64,000 bases of DNA from Terriglobus albidus (GCF_025685425.1 NZ_JAGTAS010000032.1:1-64000); one strand, 5' to 3'; positions 24,556-34,508 are shown, counted from the stretch's first letter. The notes: generated by a model not told the origin, from the sequence alone. Numbers and translations: made by a program.

Positions 24556-26736
24556 ATGAGTATGAACCGGCGGGAATTCAATGCCCTGAGTGCAGGAACA
24601 CTCCTATCGGTGGCGGCGAAGAACGCAACGGGCAGCGATCTGGCGGCCATCCTCGCGGCTCCGGAACAACAGGCCGATGCTCTTCCCTGGTATCGCACGA
24701 TCAAGCGGATCGGCCAGACGAACTTCAACGAACGCGATGGGGAGTCGCAGAATGTTGAGCAATGGGCTGATTACTGGGCATCGGCAAAGGTGCAGGCTGT
24801 TGCCCTTTCGGTCTCGGGTCCGGTGGCCTTCTACCCATCGAAGGTTCCCTTCTTTCATCACAGCATCTACCTGAAGGGCCGCGATCTCTTTGGAGAGTGT
24901 CTCCGCGCGGCCAAGAAACGCGGCATGCGCGTGTATGGCCGTATGAGTCCGGATATCCAATGGACCGATCCAGCACTGCTGCAAACACATCCGCTCTGGT
25001 TTCGCAGGAATCAGAACGGCGGCTTGCAGCAGTCCGCACCGGACATTGCCTTCACCTGCATCTTCAGCGAGCACTACTCGAAACAGCAGCCCGCCATCAT
25101 TCGCGAGCTGAATGCGAACTACGATATCGACGGCGTCTATATGAACGGCTGGCCGACGATGCAGGTCTGCTACTGCGAGAACTGCCGCAAGATCGGAGAT
25201 CCTCATTCGAAGGAATATCGTTCGGCATTGATGGATAAGGCCTTCGAACTGATTCAGCTTTACAAAGCGACGGTGATGGAGAAGAGCCCAAATAACTTCT
25301 ACTCCTGCAACCTGGGAGGCGGATTGAAGGAATCAGGACTGGATCAGTGGCGTCTTACGCGTGAGGCAACCTGGTACACGGCTGACAATCAATCGAGGTC
25401 CGGTGTCGTTGCTCCCGTCTGGCAGGACGCCCAGCAGGTGAAGTTCGCACGCGCCCTGATGGGCGATCGTTCTGTTGCAGCAGTGAGCGCGAGCTACGGA
25501 CGTGCGGGCAGCATTATGTGGCGCCAGGTGGCTGATAGCTCCATGGAGCCAGTGTGCCGTATGGCGCAAACAGCGGCGGCTGGTGGAATCATCTGGTATC
25601 ACTGGCTGGGACTGGAACAAGGGTTCCATGACGATCGCCGCTGGCAGGCTCCCGGCCGGGAGTTTCTTTCATGGCATGCGAAGAATGATGCGCACTTTCA
25701 TAACAAGCGCTCTCTCGCAAAGGTTGCCATTCTTACCTCACCGCGGTCGGTGACACTCTACCAGGCACCGTACACGGAAGATCGTACCGACCATATCGAA
25801 GGAATGTATGCGGCACTGGTAGAAGCCCGGATTCCGTTCGACTTTGTCCATGAAGAAGATCTGAGTCTGGAGCGTTTGCGGACATACTCCGTTCTTATCC
25901 TGCCGAACGTTGCTCTACTCTCTGATACACAGGCCAGCGCGATCAGGCAGTTTGCGTTGGCTGGCGGTTCCCTGCTGGCTACCTTTCAGACGGGTCTGTT
26001 CGACGAGAGCGGGGAGCCTCGCAACGATTTCGCGCTGGGCGAGCTATTCGGAATCAAAAAGGCAGGCGAAGCTGTACGCACTACGGCGCAGGCAACGGAT
26101 CCTATCGGTGGTATCCACTTGCAATCCATCCGTAACCGTGGGCCTCTCACGGAAGGTTTTGAAGAGACACGATGGATCGCCGGGCCGGTATGGCGGCAGC
26201 CGGTCGAGCCCATCCAAAGCAGCACCATGACGTTCATCAAACCCTATCCTGTCTATCCACCGGAGGCTGTCTATCAACGGGAGGAGCCGAGCGATCTTCC
26301 ATCGATGGTGACTCGGGAGCTAGGGCCATCGCGCCTGGTGTATCTGGCCGGGGATATGGATAGTTCCTTCTGGCGGCTCGATCATCCTGATCTCGGCCGG
26401 CAGATTACAAACGCCGTGCGCTGGCTGCTGAAGGACACCAATGTCGTCGACGTGCATGGCGATGGACTCATTGAAGTCACCGCTTGGGAGACGCAGCCGG
26501 GCTATGCCTTCCACCTTCTGAATTACACGGGAGCGAATGCGTTTCGCGGACACATGCGCAAACCAGCAACACTCACGGATCAAAAGCTGGAGATTCGGCT
26601 GCCGGATGCCAAGAAGATCAAAAAGGCATCCCTGCTACACGCAGGGATGCCGGTTGTGTTCCAACAGAGTGGGAACCGTGTTTCTCTAACCGTTCCTCGG
26701 GTGGAGCTTTACGAGGTGGTCGCACTGGAGGTGTAA
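24556..26736 (+). CDS. Tat-exported glycosyl-hydrolase-like protein with glutaminase-like C-terminal domain
   Basis: 726 residues. Tat-like signal MNRREFNALSAGTLLS at residues 3-18. A TIM-barrel-like part (about 45-400) with WASAKVQAVALSVSGPVAFY, YGRMSPDIQWTDPALL, NYDIDGVYMNGWPT and CYCENCRKIG resembles the uncharacterised alpha-amylase-related family often called hypothetical glycosyl hydrolase 6. Residues about 410-600 look like the beta-galactosidase trimerisation/glutamine-amidotransferase-like domain (VLILPNVALLSDTQASAIRQF, GGSLLATFQTGLFDE). The C-terminus is a beta domain. Shine-Dalgarno AGGAG is 9 nt before ATG 24556. Divergent from the gene at 21717-24383; the two probably act on the same glycan. 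Confidence 0.65.
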   Translation: MSMNRREFNALSAGTLLSVAAKNATGSDLAAILAAPEQQADALPWYRTIKRIGQTNFNERDGESQNVEQWADYWASAKVQAVALSVSGPVAFYPSKVPFFHHSIYLKGRDLFGECLRAAKKRGMRVYGRMSPDIQWTDPALLQTHPLWFRRNQNGGLQQSAPDIAFTCIFSEHYSKQQPAIIRELNANYDIDGVYMNGWPTMQVCYCENCRKIGDPHSKEYRSALMDKAFELIQLYKATVMEKSPNNFYSCNLGGGLKESGLDQWRLTREATWYTADNQSRSGVVAPVWQDAQQVKFARALMGDRSVAAVSASYGRAGSIMWRQVADSSMEPVCRMAQTAAAGGIIWYHWLGLEQGFHDDRRWQAPGREFLSWHAKNDAHFHNKRSLAKVAILTSPRSVTLYQAPYTEDRTDHIEGMYAALVEARIPFDFVHEEDLSLERLRTYSVLILPNVALLSDTQASAIRQFALAGGSLLATFQTGLFDESGEPRNDFALGELFGIKKAGEAVRTTAQATDPIGGIHLQSIRNRGPLTEGFEETRWIAGPVWRQPVEPIQSSTMTFIKPYPVYPPEAVYQREEPSDLPSMVTRELGPSRLVYLAGDMDSSFWRLDHPDLGRQITNAVRWLLKDTNVVDVHGDGLIEVTAWETQPGYAFHLLNYTGANAFRGHMRKPATLTDQKLEIRLPDAKKIKKASLLHAGMPVVFQQSGNRVSLTVPRVELYEVVALEV

Positions 26737-26864
26737 TAGCGCGGGTGCTAATGTCCTGTGACTGAAGTTCGCAACATAAATCATGAAGCAGATCCTTCAC
26801 TTCATAACCCAGCCAGCAGAGCTGGCCGGGGAGCCGTTTCGTTCAGGACGACAAGATTTTTTGC

Positions 26865-27158
26865 TAGGGTGTATCGACAAATTCCAGATAGCCCACACTC
26901 TGGGTGCCCCATCCATCGCAGCGCGATGGGTGGGATGTTCGAGCAAGCTCGAATCGGTGGGAGCCGTGGGCTTTCAGCCCACGGTGTATGGACTCAATAT
27001 GGAATGGGCTTTAGCCCTGGGCGTTTTCCTCGCGTACAAAGGAGGCCCAGGGCTAAAGCCCGTCTACTTTTACGCCTTTATCAGCGGGCTGAAGCCCGCT
27101 GCTCCCACCAGTTTCAGTCATCCTGTGTTAGATCAACCGAATTTGTCGATACGCCCTA
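26865..27158. mobile_element. MITE-like element, copy 2
   Basis: 294 bp with ~20-bp imperfect terminal inverted repeats: left TAGGGTGTATCGACAAATTC, right GAATTTGTCGATACGCCCTA, and TA on both edges consistent with TA target duplication. Interior hairpins: CCCCATCCATCG/CGATGGGTGGG, CCGTGGGCTTTCAGCCCACGG, GGGCTTTAGCCCTGGGC, GCGGGCTGAAGCCCGC. No ORF. The rest of the 26737-27183 gap holds nothing recognisable. Confidence 0.7.
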
Positions 27159-27183
27159 AGAACTTCACCACATTAGCAGTCGA

Positions 27184-28026
27184 TCAGGCGAGTGTGCCGT
27201 CAAACCACTGATTGACATTGGCGGCCTGGACGCGAACCGAGAGGAAGAACTGACCGAAGGAAGCGTAGACGGCGCTCACCTTGTCGAAGCGCATCTCGTA
27301 GATCAGCTTTTTGAAGACGATGGGATCGTCAGCGAAAAGGTCGACACCCCACTCCCAATCGTCAAGACCGATGGAGCCGGTGATGATCTGGCGGACGTGA
27401 TCGGCGTAGCGACGACCGATCATGCCGTGCTCGTGCATCATGGCGCGGCGGTCAGCCATGGGCTCGGTGTACCAGTTGACCTGTTCGCCGCGCTTACGGT
27501 CCATGGGATAGAAGCAGAGATACTTCGCCGGCGGGATCGCCGGGAAGAGGCGCGAGCTGAGTGAAGCGAAGGTGCGTGCAGTGGCCTCACTGGCTCCGGC
27601 GTTCCACTCGGGCGTCCCAGGCTCAAGCCCCTTTTCGGCGAGTTGCGTGTAGATCTTCTCCGAAGACTCGTAGAGGCCGAGCTCGACGATGGAAAGGTAC
27701 GAAGATGTCTGCTGGAGAAAGGGATAGAGACGGGTCTGAGCCAGCTCAAGCTCAACGCGGTTCAGGTCTTCCAGCGAATCGCGGAAGTGGATCAGAGTAA
27801 GGTCGCCCTTGTGGCCGATCTGCGAGAACAGTGCGGATTGATTCGGGTGCCCATTGGGCTCCGTGTTGCCGGCCTCCCAACGAGCGAGGAGCCCGCTGAA
27901 CTCTTCTGAGATGGCCGTGCGCTCGTCAAGGGGGAGCTTTTTCCAAGCAGTCCAGTCAAAGCGGAAGATCTGATGAAGGACGTTGGAACCTTCAAGCGTC
28001 AAGGGTACCTGTGGGAGTTCGGGCAA
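27184..28026 (-). CDS. hemQ: Coproheme decarboxylase HemQ (chlorite-dismutase superfamily)
   Basis: Predicted to convert coproheme III to heme b in the coproporphyrin-dependent heme pathway. Seen: 280 residues; YLCFYPMDRKRGEQVNWYT with the HemQ Tyr-Pro-Met-Asp-Lys/Arg-x-Arg signature; MMHEHGMIGRRYADHVRQII including the probable proximal His region; GSIGLDDWEWGVDLFADDP; FKKLIYEMRFDKVSAVYASFG. The chlorite-dismutase catalytic Arg context is replaced by the HemQ pattern. Start is TTG 28026: GGAGG lies 9 nt upstream and an in-frame TAA sits at 28033-28035, so no ATG/GTG is available further upstream. Stands alone; no other heme genes in the window. Confidence 0.87.
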   Translation of the reverse strand: MPELPQVPLTLEGSNVLHQIFRFDWTAWKKLPLDERTAISEEFSGLLARWEAGNTEPNGHPNQSALFSQIGHKGDLTLIHFRDSLEDLNRVELELAQTRLYPFLQQTSSYLSIVELGLYESSEKIYTQLAEKGLEPGTPEWNAGASEATARTFASLSSRLFPAIPPAKYLCFYPMDRKRGEQVNWYTEPMADRRAMMHEHGMIGRRYADHVRQIITGSIGLDDWEWGVDLFADDPIVFKKLIYEMRFDKVSAVYASFGQFFLSVRVQAANVNQWFDGTLA

Positions 28027-28080
28027 AAGGACTTACCTCCGTTCACCTTTAATTATCGCAGCAGGATGGCATTTGCCTGT

Positions 28081-28225
28081 ACTACGGTGGCGCTCCGAAA
28101 GAGATGAAAGGCGGTCGCGCAAAGCGCGATACCCCACCGTTGTTACCCCAACGAACAAGTTCGTCGGGAGCCCCACCTTCGCGGGTGAAACCGCAAAGGG
28201 TGGGGCAACGAGTGTATTGCCTGCT
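28081..28225. repeat. Cluster of dispersed hairpin modules
   Basis: Between hemQ and the giant gene. Contains GCGCAAAGCGC, the palindrome CCCCAACGAAC/GTTCGTCGGG (28146-28168) and a CCCCACC...GGTGGGG inverted pair around 28171-28205. The same modules recur at 3382-3712, 17900-17990, 26900-26960 and 61440-61785. Confidence 0.5.
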
Positions 28226-28232
28226 CGCGATG

Positions 28233-31200
28233 CTACTGTGCGACGGTGATGGTTGCGCTTCCGGAGCCTGAGGCGTAGTTGGCTCCGGTATAGGTGGCCG
28301 TGATGGTGTGGCCACCGGACGTTAGATTCGAGGTTGTGTAGGCGGCTTGTCCGTTGCTGTCGACTGCGACTGTCGCCAGTAGTGTACTGCCGTCATAGAA
28401 GGAGACCGATCCAACTCCGGCCGGTGGCCCTGCGCTCCAGGAGGTTACTGCCGTTGAAAACGTCAGGCTTGTTCCCGTGCTTGCGTACCAGCTCGATGGT
28501 GTGAGCGATACATTGACTGGCGCTGCTGTCACGGTGAAACTCTGCGCCTGAGTCGCCGCGCCATAGTTGGTTTGCTGTGGATAGGTGATGACGAGCGTGT
28601 GGTTGCCCACCACTGGCTTTGTCAACGTGAAGCCCGCACTTCCGTTGCTCAGCGGAACAGATACCGCCGAACCTCCATCGTAGCTATAGTTGATTACCCC
28701 TTGTGGAGAGCCCGCGTTCGAGCTCATGTTCACTGTGCATTGATAGTTCGAACCGTACGGCGACGACGCATTCCAGCACGAAGCGCCCATCGTGACCGGG
28801 ACTGGAGTGACATTCACCGCAGTCTGCGCCGAAGTGCCGGCGGGATTGTTTCCGTCCCCGGAATAGACTGCGGTGAAGGTATGCGTACCGGCAGCCAGTC
28901 CGGGCGAGATGTACCAGTAGGCGCATCCATTCCCTTGCAAGGACAGCGTGGTAAGCGAAGAGACTCCATCCACGATCTGAACGGTTCCAATAGGCGTTGC
29001 CGCCGTAGCTCCAGTCACACAAGCGGTGACATTGGTAGCGCCGGGATAGACGAGTTGCGTGCCGGCGAACTGAAGCGTTACGGATGCATCATAGACACTC
29101 AGTGTCAGACTGGCCGAACCGGTAAGGTGATTGGTGTCTCCACCATATTGAGCGGTAATCACCTCGGTGCCGGAACTTGTCGGCACAAAGGAGCAGGTTG
29201 CGACACCAGAGGCACTGACCACTGCGGTACACAACACTGTTGAGCCCGCGCTGAAGATAACAGAGCCGCCGGGTTGACCTGCCCCGTTGACCGTCGCCGT
29301 CAGCGTCTCGGTCTTGCCTTGTGCTGCAGGATTGGAGCTTGCGGCAAGCGTCACGGTAGATGCTGCCTGCTGGATCGTGAGGGTTCCGTTCACAAAATGC
29401 AGGCTGTAGTTCGCCACACTGACCGTACCGACCGCAGCCGTGATGGTATATGAGCCGGCATCGGTTGGAGCGGCCGGATTGGTGGTCAACGACGGCGCAC
29501 CACTCAGGATGGACGCCGTATCTCCGTTCACAAATCCGCTATAGCTGGCGGTATAGGCCGGCACAGTCTGGCCGTAGGTGATGGTCGAGGAGGCTGCGGT
29601 GACAGTCAAGGCCGGCTCCGACGCGGTAATGAAGCTCACGTTGTCGAACTTGCTGGTTTCTGTGGAGTACGTTGTGATGTCGCCCGAGCATGCCGCAAGA
29701 CCGACATAGTAGGTGCTTGCCATATTGATGGTGCGAGTATCCACGACAAACCAGGTCACTCCATCAGACGACTGAGAAGCAGTGAAGACATTCCCTGCAC
29801 GCTCCAGCCTGAACCAGACCGGTATCCAGGTATATTGGTTGCCGGATGTCCAGGTCATGCTGTCGCCTGTGGTTGCTCTTCCCCCCATCTGGGCAATGCG
29901 GCCGCCGGTCGATCCCAGAACCATCGCCGTTGTAACCGCATTGGCATCCAGTGATTCCCGCATCATCAGGCCGGTGTTGCTCAATGTTCCGCTCTCACCG
30001 AACAGACGTGCGGTCAGCGTGAAGTCACCCGTGACCTGTTGATAAGCATAGTGCAGCGAATCAGCAGCGCCGCCGATTCCACTTCCCTGACCGGTGACCA
30101 GGAACGTATTGTTTGCGGCCGTGGCATACTGCGCAGTGCCTGGCGCCTGCACAACACCAATGTCCGTATCCAGCCAGCCTGTCGGCAACGCTCCTGCACT
30201 CATGGGTGTGGCGCCGGCAGAGGTCGACGCCGCGCTGGTTCCTGACTGGTTCACCGCCTGCACCTCATAGAAGTAGGCCATGCCATTGGTCACGCTCGAG
30301 TCCGTGTACTGCGGCATTGTGGTTTGTGTAAGGCTTGCGATCGTGGTGTACGACACACCGTCCGTCGAACGTAGTACGTTGTAGCCGTTCGCAGTGACTG
30401 TCGTCGACCAGTTGAGGAAGACCTGGCCCACGCTGGCGGTGGCGGTCAGTCCGGTTGGCGCTGCAGGCGTAGGCGATGGAGGATATGCTGACGCCGAGGC
30501 ATTCAAGGTAAAGGTCAGCGTGCCGTAACCGAAGTGGTCGGTGCTGCCATGCTCCGGCCGCTGCAACTGAGCCATTGCCTGCGTGTTGGGTGTGCTTAAT
30601 CCCTGGAGAACGTTGTAGTGGTTGTAAAGCAGTTCCCACACCGGACGATCGTCCAGACGGTCACGTCCGTTGGTGGACGGATAGTACTGCAGGACATTGT
30701 CGCTGTTGTTGTAGAGCGTATAGGGAACCGTCTGGTTCATGTTGTACTGGGACACATATTCGGCTCCCGCAAGAAGGCGATTGTTGCTGTAGCTGAAGAG
30801 ATCGACACCCTGGTTCCAGGCTGTCTGCGCCGCGTACCCGAGCAGGCCTACGCCAAGCTGAGCATGCTCCTGGTCACGGCCCGCCTCCTGCCACTGGCCC
30901 AGCGCCCCATCGTTGTAGAGAATCCAGACGGCGTGGTTGATCGCCCCATTGCCTGCTCCGTTTTGATAGTAGGCAACGCCCTGATTGAACCAGTCGGTGT
31001 TGTCATTGAGCACGCCCATTGCGATCAGTGCACCGATGTTGCATGCATCCCAGTTCGCCCAGTAATGATCGATTGACGCACCATTGTGTCTGGTGAGAAA
31101 GTCATTGACCACTGGATAGAGATAGTTCGTGAACATGTTCTGGAAGGCTGCGAAGTCGCTATCGGACCATCCGGAGTAGCCGCGCAAGGTCTCGCCGGCG

Positions 31201-34061
31201 AGAGCGAAGTCCTGAACCGCGATGCCCATCAGGCCCGGGATATCAGTGCCCGTCGGCACCTGGTTCACCTTCGATGCCCACGCGTTCAGAATCTTCTTTG
31301 ACTCGTCCGCATAGGTCGTATCGCCCGAGATGCGCCAGCGCAGAGCATTCAGATACGCGGCATGAGCATCCAGGTCCGCGTTCTGGCGGCTGCTTCCCAT
31401 ATTTGCGGTTGCGTGGTTTGTGTAGGTGCTCTGCGCCTGTGAATCTGTGATGAGCAGATTCCAGTCGTCGATCCAGGGATGTGCACCGGCTGCCACCTGT
31501 GCCTTCATGCGATCGAAGTCGGCCTGGGTGTGCAACCCGCCGGGATGCACAAAGGCGCGGCCGGAGACCGTTACGGTAACGGCTGGAGACGTACCGCTGG
31601 TGTAGTTGCTGTCTCCGCTATAGGTTGCGGTCAAGACATCGGACCCATCAGGAAGCGCTGAGGTAGCAAGCGTCGCGACACCACCGGTCAATATTCCAGT
31701 GCCGAGAACTGTGCTTCCGAAATAGAAGGTCACCGTACCGGTTGGAGTAGCGCCGGCTCCGGATACCGTGGCCGTCAGGGTTTCTTTCACACCAAGATTC
31801 AGCGAAGCCGACGATGGCGTAAGCACAACGGTCGGGACTCCATATACCTGAACGGAGACAGTAGATGACGAGGCGGCATAGGTAGCGTCGCCGGCATAAC
31901 TTGCCCGAACGCTGTTGGCCCCTACAGGTACAGCCGTTGTCGACAGGGTCGCGGTTCCGGAAGAGTTCAGCGCGGCGCTTCCAAGCAGGGTTGTGCCATC
32001 GTAGAAAGCAACTGTTCCCGTAGGCACAGTTCCACTGCCCGATACAGTTGCGGTAAAGGTCACGTTCTGCCCTTGATTGATGGTTGCAGGGGAAGCCGTG
32101 ACCGAAGTCGTCGACGATGCGTTGCCGGTGACGTTCACCGAAACCGTATTCGAGGTGGAACCTGCGTTCGATGTATTTCCTGGGTAGCTGGCTGTAATCG
32201 ACAATGCGCCGGTCGCGGACGGAGTGTAGGTCAATGCCGCGACGCCAGACGAGCTCAACGTTGCTGTGCCCAGCAGGGAGCTGCCGTTGTTATAGAAAGA
32301 AATAGTCCCGCTTGGGCTCGCGCCGCCGGTGACCGTTGCCGTCAAAGTCATGGCGGTTCCCGCAGCGACGCTGCTGGCGGAGGTCTGCAGGGTAGTGGTG
32401 GTCGTCGGCAGAGCCGCGGCCTGCAATAGAATCTGCTGCGGCGAGAGTATTCCGTCGGTGATAAATGAGAGAGCGGCAGAGCTTGCGTTGTTGTCCTGCG
32501 GCGAATAGGTGATGGCGATGCTGCAGTTTGCTCTCGGAGCCAGTGAGGTGAAATTGCAGGCATTCGGGGAAGAAGTCGAAGCAATGGCAAAGTTACTTGC
32601 GTTCGTGCCGCTAAAGACCGGTGCGCCGCCGGTAAAGTTCAACGTGGTATTACCCACATTGCTGAGCAATACCGACTGTGCCGCGCTGGTTGTGTTCGGC
32701 GCCTGTCCGGCAAAGACCAGCAGACCCTGCGGACCGACCTGTCGCACCTTGAGATCGCCGGAGTCCGTAATATAGACGCGGCCGGCTGCATCGGCCGCGA
32801 CCCCTCGCGGCCCGCTCAACAGAGCACTGGTGGCAACACCACCATCACCGTTTGTCCCGGTCGCGGTACCGGCCGTCCCGGTACCCGCAACGATGGAGAG
32901 GATGCCGGTCGCCGCATTCACTTCAAGGATCTCGTTATATCCATTGACCGCGAGATAGATGTTGCCGGCTGGATCGGTTGCCAACCCGGTGGTGCCATTC
33001 AACTTCGCCGTGGTCGCTCGCACTCCATAGGGAGAGAGGGCGCCACCTCCTCCGGCGATGGTGTACAGATCTCCCTGGACGGGAGATGTGATCGTCGGAT
33101 TTTCGAGAGTAATCAGCGCAGCCGCGGCGCTGCCGCCGACATAGATCATCCGGATCAGGTTGTTGTTCTTATCGGAGATATAGACGTTATTCGAAGCATC
33201 CACCGCGACCGCGTAGGGCTGGTTCAGCAGCGATGAAGAAGCTACGGTCCCATTCGGACTATTACCAGATGCGCCTGAGGCTGTTCCACCACCGCCCGCG
33301 ATGGTGCTGATAAAGCCGGTGGAGGCGCTCACCTCACGGATGGCGTTATTGCCTTGATCCGCCAGGTACATATTGCCAATGGAGTCGAACTTGATGTCGT
33401 CAACACCGTGGAGTCCGACGGAACTGGAGGTTGCCAGCGTTCCGTCACCTCCATTGGCGCTGGTGCGGCTGCCCGCTACGCGATAGATGGCGCCCAGCGT
33501 TGGGCTGGTGACGCTCGCTTCCAGAGAGATAAAGTTCGTGCCGACTGTATTCGCTCCTCCGGCATAGACCACCCACACTGTCGAGGAAGTACCAGCGACA
33601 TAGATATCACCGGCAGAGTCGATCCCCAGGCCGCCAGTATTCGGCGTAATCTTCGCGCTGGTGGCCAGCGTGCCGTTCGATGGCGTGCCACACTGATTTT
33701 CTATACCCGCGACCACATAGATATTGCCGACGACTGGAGAGGTAACTCCTGTCTCAGCCGCAATCAACTGCGCTGCCGTTGCCCCGCCTTCATAGATCAC
33801 GCGTACGGTGCAGTAGGTGCCGTCGACGAAGAAGACGTCACCGGCGGAGTCCGCAACAATGCCCTTAATACCGCCCGACATCAGAGCGCTGGTCGCGGGT
33901 CCGCCGTCTCCGGTATATCCCGCCGCCCCCGTACCGGCGATCGTCGTGATGATCTCGGGCTGAAAGGTCAGGGCAGGTTGAGCCAGTCCAGGCATCAGCG
34001 AAAGGGTAAAGAAGAAACACAACCAGATCGCTAACCGTTGTCTTTTTCCACTCATTCTCAC
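28233..34061 (-). CDS. Giant secreted NHL / Ig-like / alginate-lyase-like multidomain protein
   Basis: 1942 residues from GTG 34061 (GGAGGAG 8 nt upstream; ATG 34055 also possible). Domains in order: signal peptide (about 1-30, ending GLAQP); NHL-type beta-propeller repeats (about 30-430, units such as TIAGTGAAGYTGDGGPATSA and VAVDASNNVYISDKNNNLIR); an ASH-like domain (430-540); three Ig-like repeats (540-830, GTVAFYDGTTLLGSAALNS type); an alginate-lyase-like alpha-toroid (about 835-1195, GGLHTQADFDRMKAQVAAG, HYWANWDACNIGALIAMG, WQEAGRDQEHAQLGVGLLG); a fibronectin III module; a DUF1349-like concanavalin domain (1290-1475); an MBG-type domain (1480-1565); further Ig-like repeats to the end. 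Extracellular polysaccharide binding and cleavage is likely; substrate unknown. Ends without a sorting motif. Confidence 0.85.
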   Translation of the reverse strand: MRMSGKRQRLAIWLCFFFTLSLMPGLAQPALTFQPEIITTIAGTGAAGYTGDGGPATSALMSGGIKGIVADSAGDVFFVDGTYCTVRVIYEGGATAAQLIAAETGVTSPVVGNIYVVAGIENQCGTPSNGTLATSAKITPNTGGLGIDSAGDIYVAGTSSTVWVVYAGGANTVGTNFISLEASVTSPTLGAIYRVAGSRTSANGGDGTLATSSSVGLHGVDDIKFDSIGNMYLADQGNNAIREVSASTGFISTIAGGGGTASGASGNSPNGTVASSSLLNQPYAVAVDASNNVYISDKNNNLIRMIYVGGSAAAALITLENPTITSPVQGDLYTIAGGGGALSPYGVRATTAKLNGTTGLATDPAGNIYLAVNGYNEILEVNAATGILSIVAGTGTAGTATGTNGDGGVATSALLSGPRGVAADAAGRVYITDSGDLKVRQVGPQGLLVFAGQAPNTTSAAQSVLLSNVGNTTLNFTGGAPVFSGTNASNFAIASTSSPNACNFTSLAPRANCSIAITYSPQDNNASSAALSFITDGILSPQQILLQAAALPTTTTTLQTSASSVAAGTAMTLTATVTGGASPSGTISFYNNGSSLLGTATLSSSGVAALTYTPSATGALSITASYPGNTSNAGSTSNTVSVNVTGNASSTTSVTASPATINQGQNVTFTATVSGSGTVPTGTVAFYDGTTLLGSAALNSSGTATLSTTAVPVGANSVRASYAGDATYAASSSTVSVQVYGVPTVVLTPSSASLNLGVKETLTATVSGAGATPTGTVTFYFGSTVLGTGILTGGVATLATSALPDGSDVLTATYSGDSNYTSGTSPAVTVTVSGRAFVHPGGLHTQADFDRMKAQVAAGAHPWIDDWNLLITDSQAQSTYTNHATANMGSSRQNADLDAHAAYLNALRWRISGDTTYADESKKILNAWASKVNQVPTGTDIPGLMGIAVQDFALAGETLRGYSGWSDSDFAAFQNMFTNYLYPVVNDFLTRHNGASIDHYWANWDACNIGALIAMGVLNDNTDWFNQGVAYYQNGAGNGAINHAVWILYNDGALGQWQEAGRDQEHAQLGVGLLGYAAQTAWNQGVDLFSYSNNRLLAGAEYVSQYNMNQTVPYTLYNNSDNVLQYYPSTNGRDRLDDRPVWELLYNHYNVLQGLSTPNTQAMAQLQRPEHGSTDHFGYGTLTFTLNASASAYPPSPTPAAPTGLTATASVGQVFLNWSTTVTANGYNVLRSTDGVSYTTIASLTQTTMPQYTDSSVTNGMAYFYEVQAVNQSGTSAASTSAGATPMSAGALPTGWLDTDIGVVQAPGTAQYATAANNTFLVTGQGSGIGGAADSLHYAYQQVTGDFTLTARLFGESGTLSNTGLMMRESLDANAVTTAMVLGSTGGRIAQMGGRATTGDSMTWTSGNQYTWIPVWFRLERAGNVFTASQSSDGVTWFVVDTRTINMASTYYVGLAACSGDITTYSTETSKFDNVSFITASEPALTVTAASSTITYGQTVPAYTASYSGFVNGDTASILSGAPSLTTNPAAPTDAGSYTITAAVGTVSVANYSLHFVNGTLTIQQAASTVTLAASSNPAAQGKTETLTATVNGAGQPGGSVIFSAGSTVLCTAVVSASGVATCSFVPTSSGTEVITAQYGGDTNHLTGSASLTLSVYDASVTLQFAGTQLVYPGATNVTACVTGATAATPIGTVQIVDGVSSLTTLSLQGNGCAYWYISPGLAAGTHTFTAVYSGDGNNPAGTSAQTAVNVTPVPVTMGASCWNASSPYGSNYQCTVNMSSNAGSPQGVINYSYDGGSAVSVPLSNGSAGFTLTKPVVGNHTLVITYPQQTNYGAATQAQSFTVTAAPVNVSLTPSSWYASTGTSLTFSTAVTSWSAGPPAGVGSVSFYDGSTLLATVAVDSNGQAAYTTSNLTSGGHTITATYTGANYASGSGSATITVAQ

Positions 34062-34508
34062 GTTTGTCACTCCTCCATACGGTCCTGCGTGTGCGCACAA
34101 ACACACCTTTACTCCTGGGTTAACCCATAGAGCGCTTTGTAAAATCGCTTGTGATTGCCGGGAAGACATCCCCTTTATTGCGTGACGAGTCTTCCGATGG
34201 CTCTGCGGGATCGTCAACGTTCCAAACAGTTCAGCCGACGTAGGGGAAAACGGTTCCTCTTTGATTTCAAGCACTTAAAATCGCGTACGGCTCTTTAACC
34301 GGACACGTTATGGACAACGTTATGAGTTGTTAAATGCAGCCCTGGAAGGCGCGGCGGGGATCTGTAACCTTTTCGAACCAAACGCGCGACTAGTAAGACG
34401 CGATTGATGAGAGTAGAGCCCGCAAGAGGCTCTGACCAGATGCAGATTGTCCCCGCACCCGTCCAATGTCCGGAACGGTGCGGTTCTTGGGTCCGGTTTC
34501 CTAAAAGG
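34062..34508. other. Intergenic region upstream of the giant gene
   Basis: 447 bp between two same-strand genes. No convincing ORF. Visible: GAGCC/GGCTC hairpin near 34418-34434 and CCGCACCCGT / ACGGTGCGG (34454-34484, one unpaired base) that could end the kinase transcript. The AT-rich zone 34100-34300 probably carries the promoter of the giant gene. No known riboswitch core was recognised. Confidence 0.4.

Noticed and set aside
27184-28026. Chlorite dismutase (perchlorate respiration)
   Set aside because: The YPMDRKRGEQVNWYT block and length fit HemQ, and no perchlorate reductase genes are present.
28300-32400. Regularly spaced similar DNA segments that might be tandem repeats or a CRISPR array
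   Set aside because: They are degenerate coding repeats of Ig-like domains, about 250-300 bp apart and in frame, not short identical repeats.
34062-34508. Possible riboswitch upstream of the giant secreted protein
   Set aside because: No recognisable cyclic-di-GMP, cobalamin, SAM or glycine riboswitch core could be found by eye.
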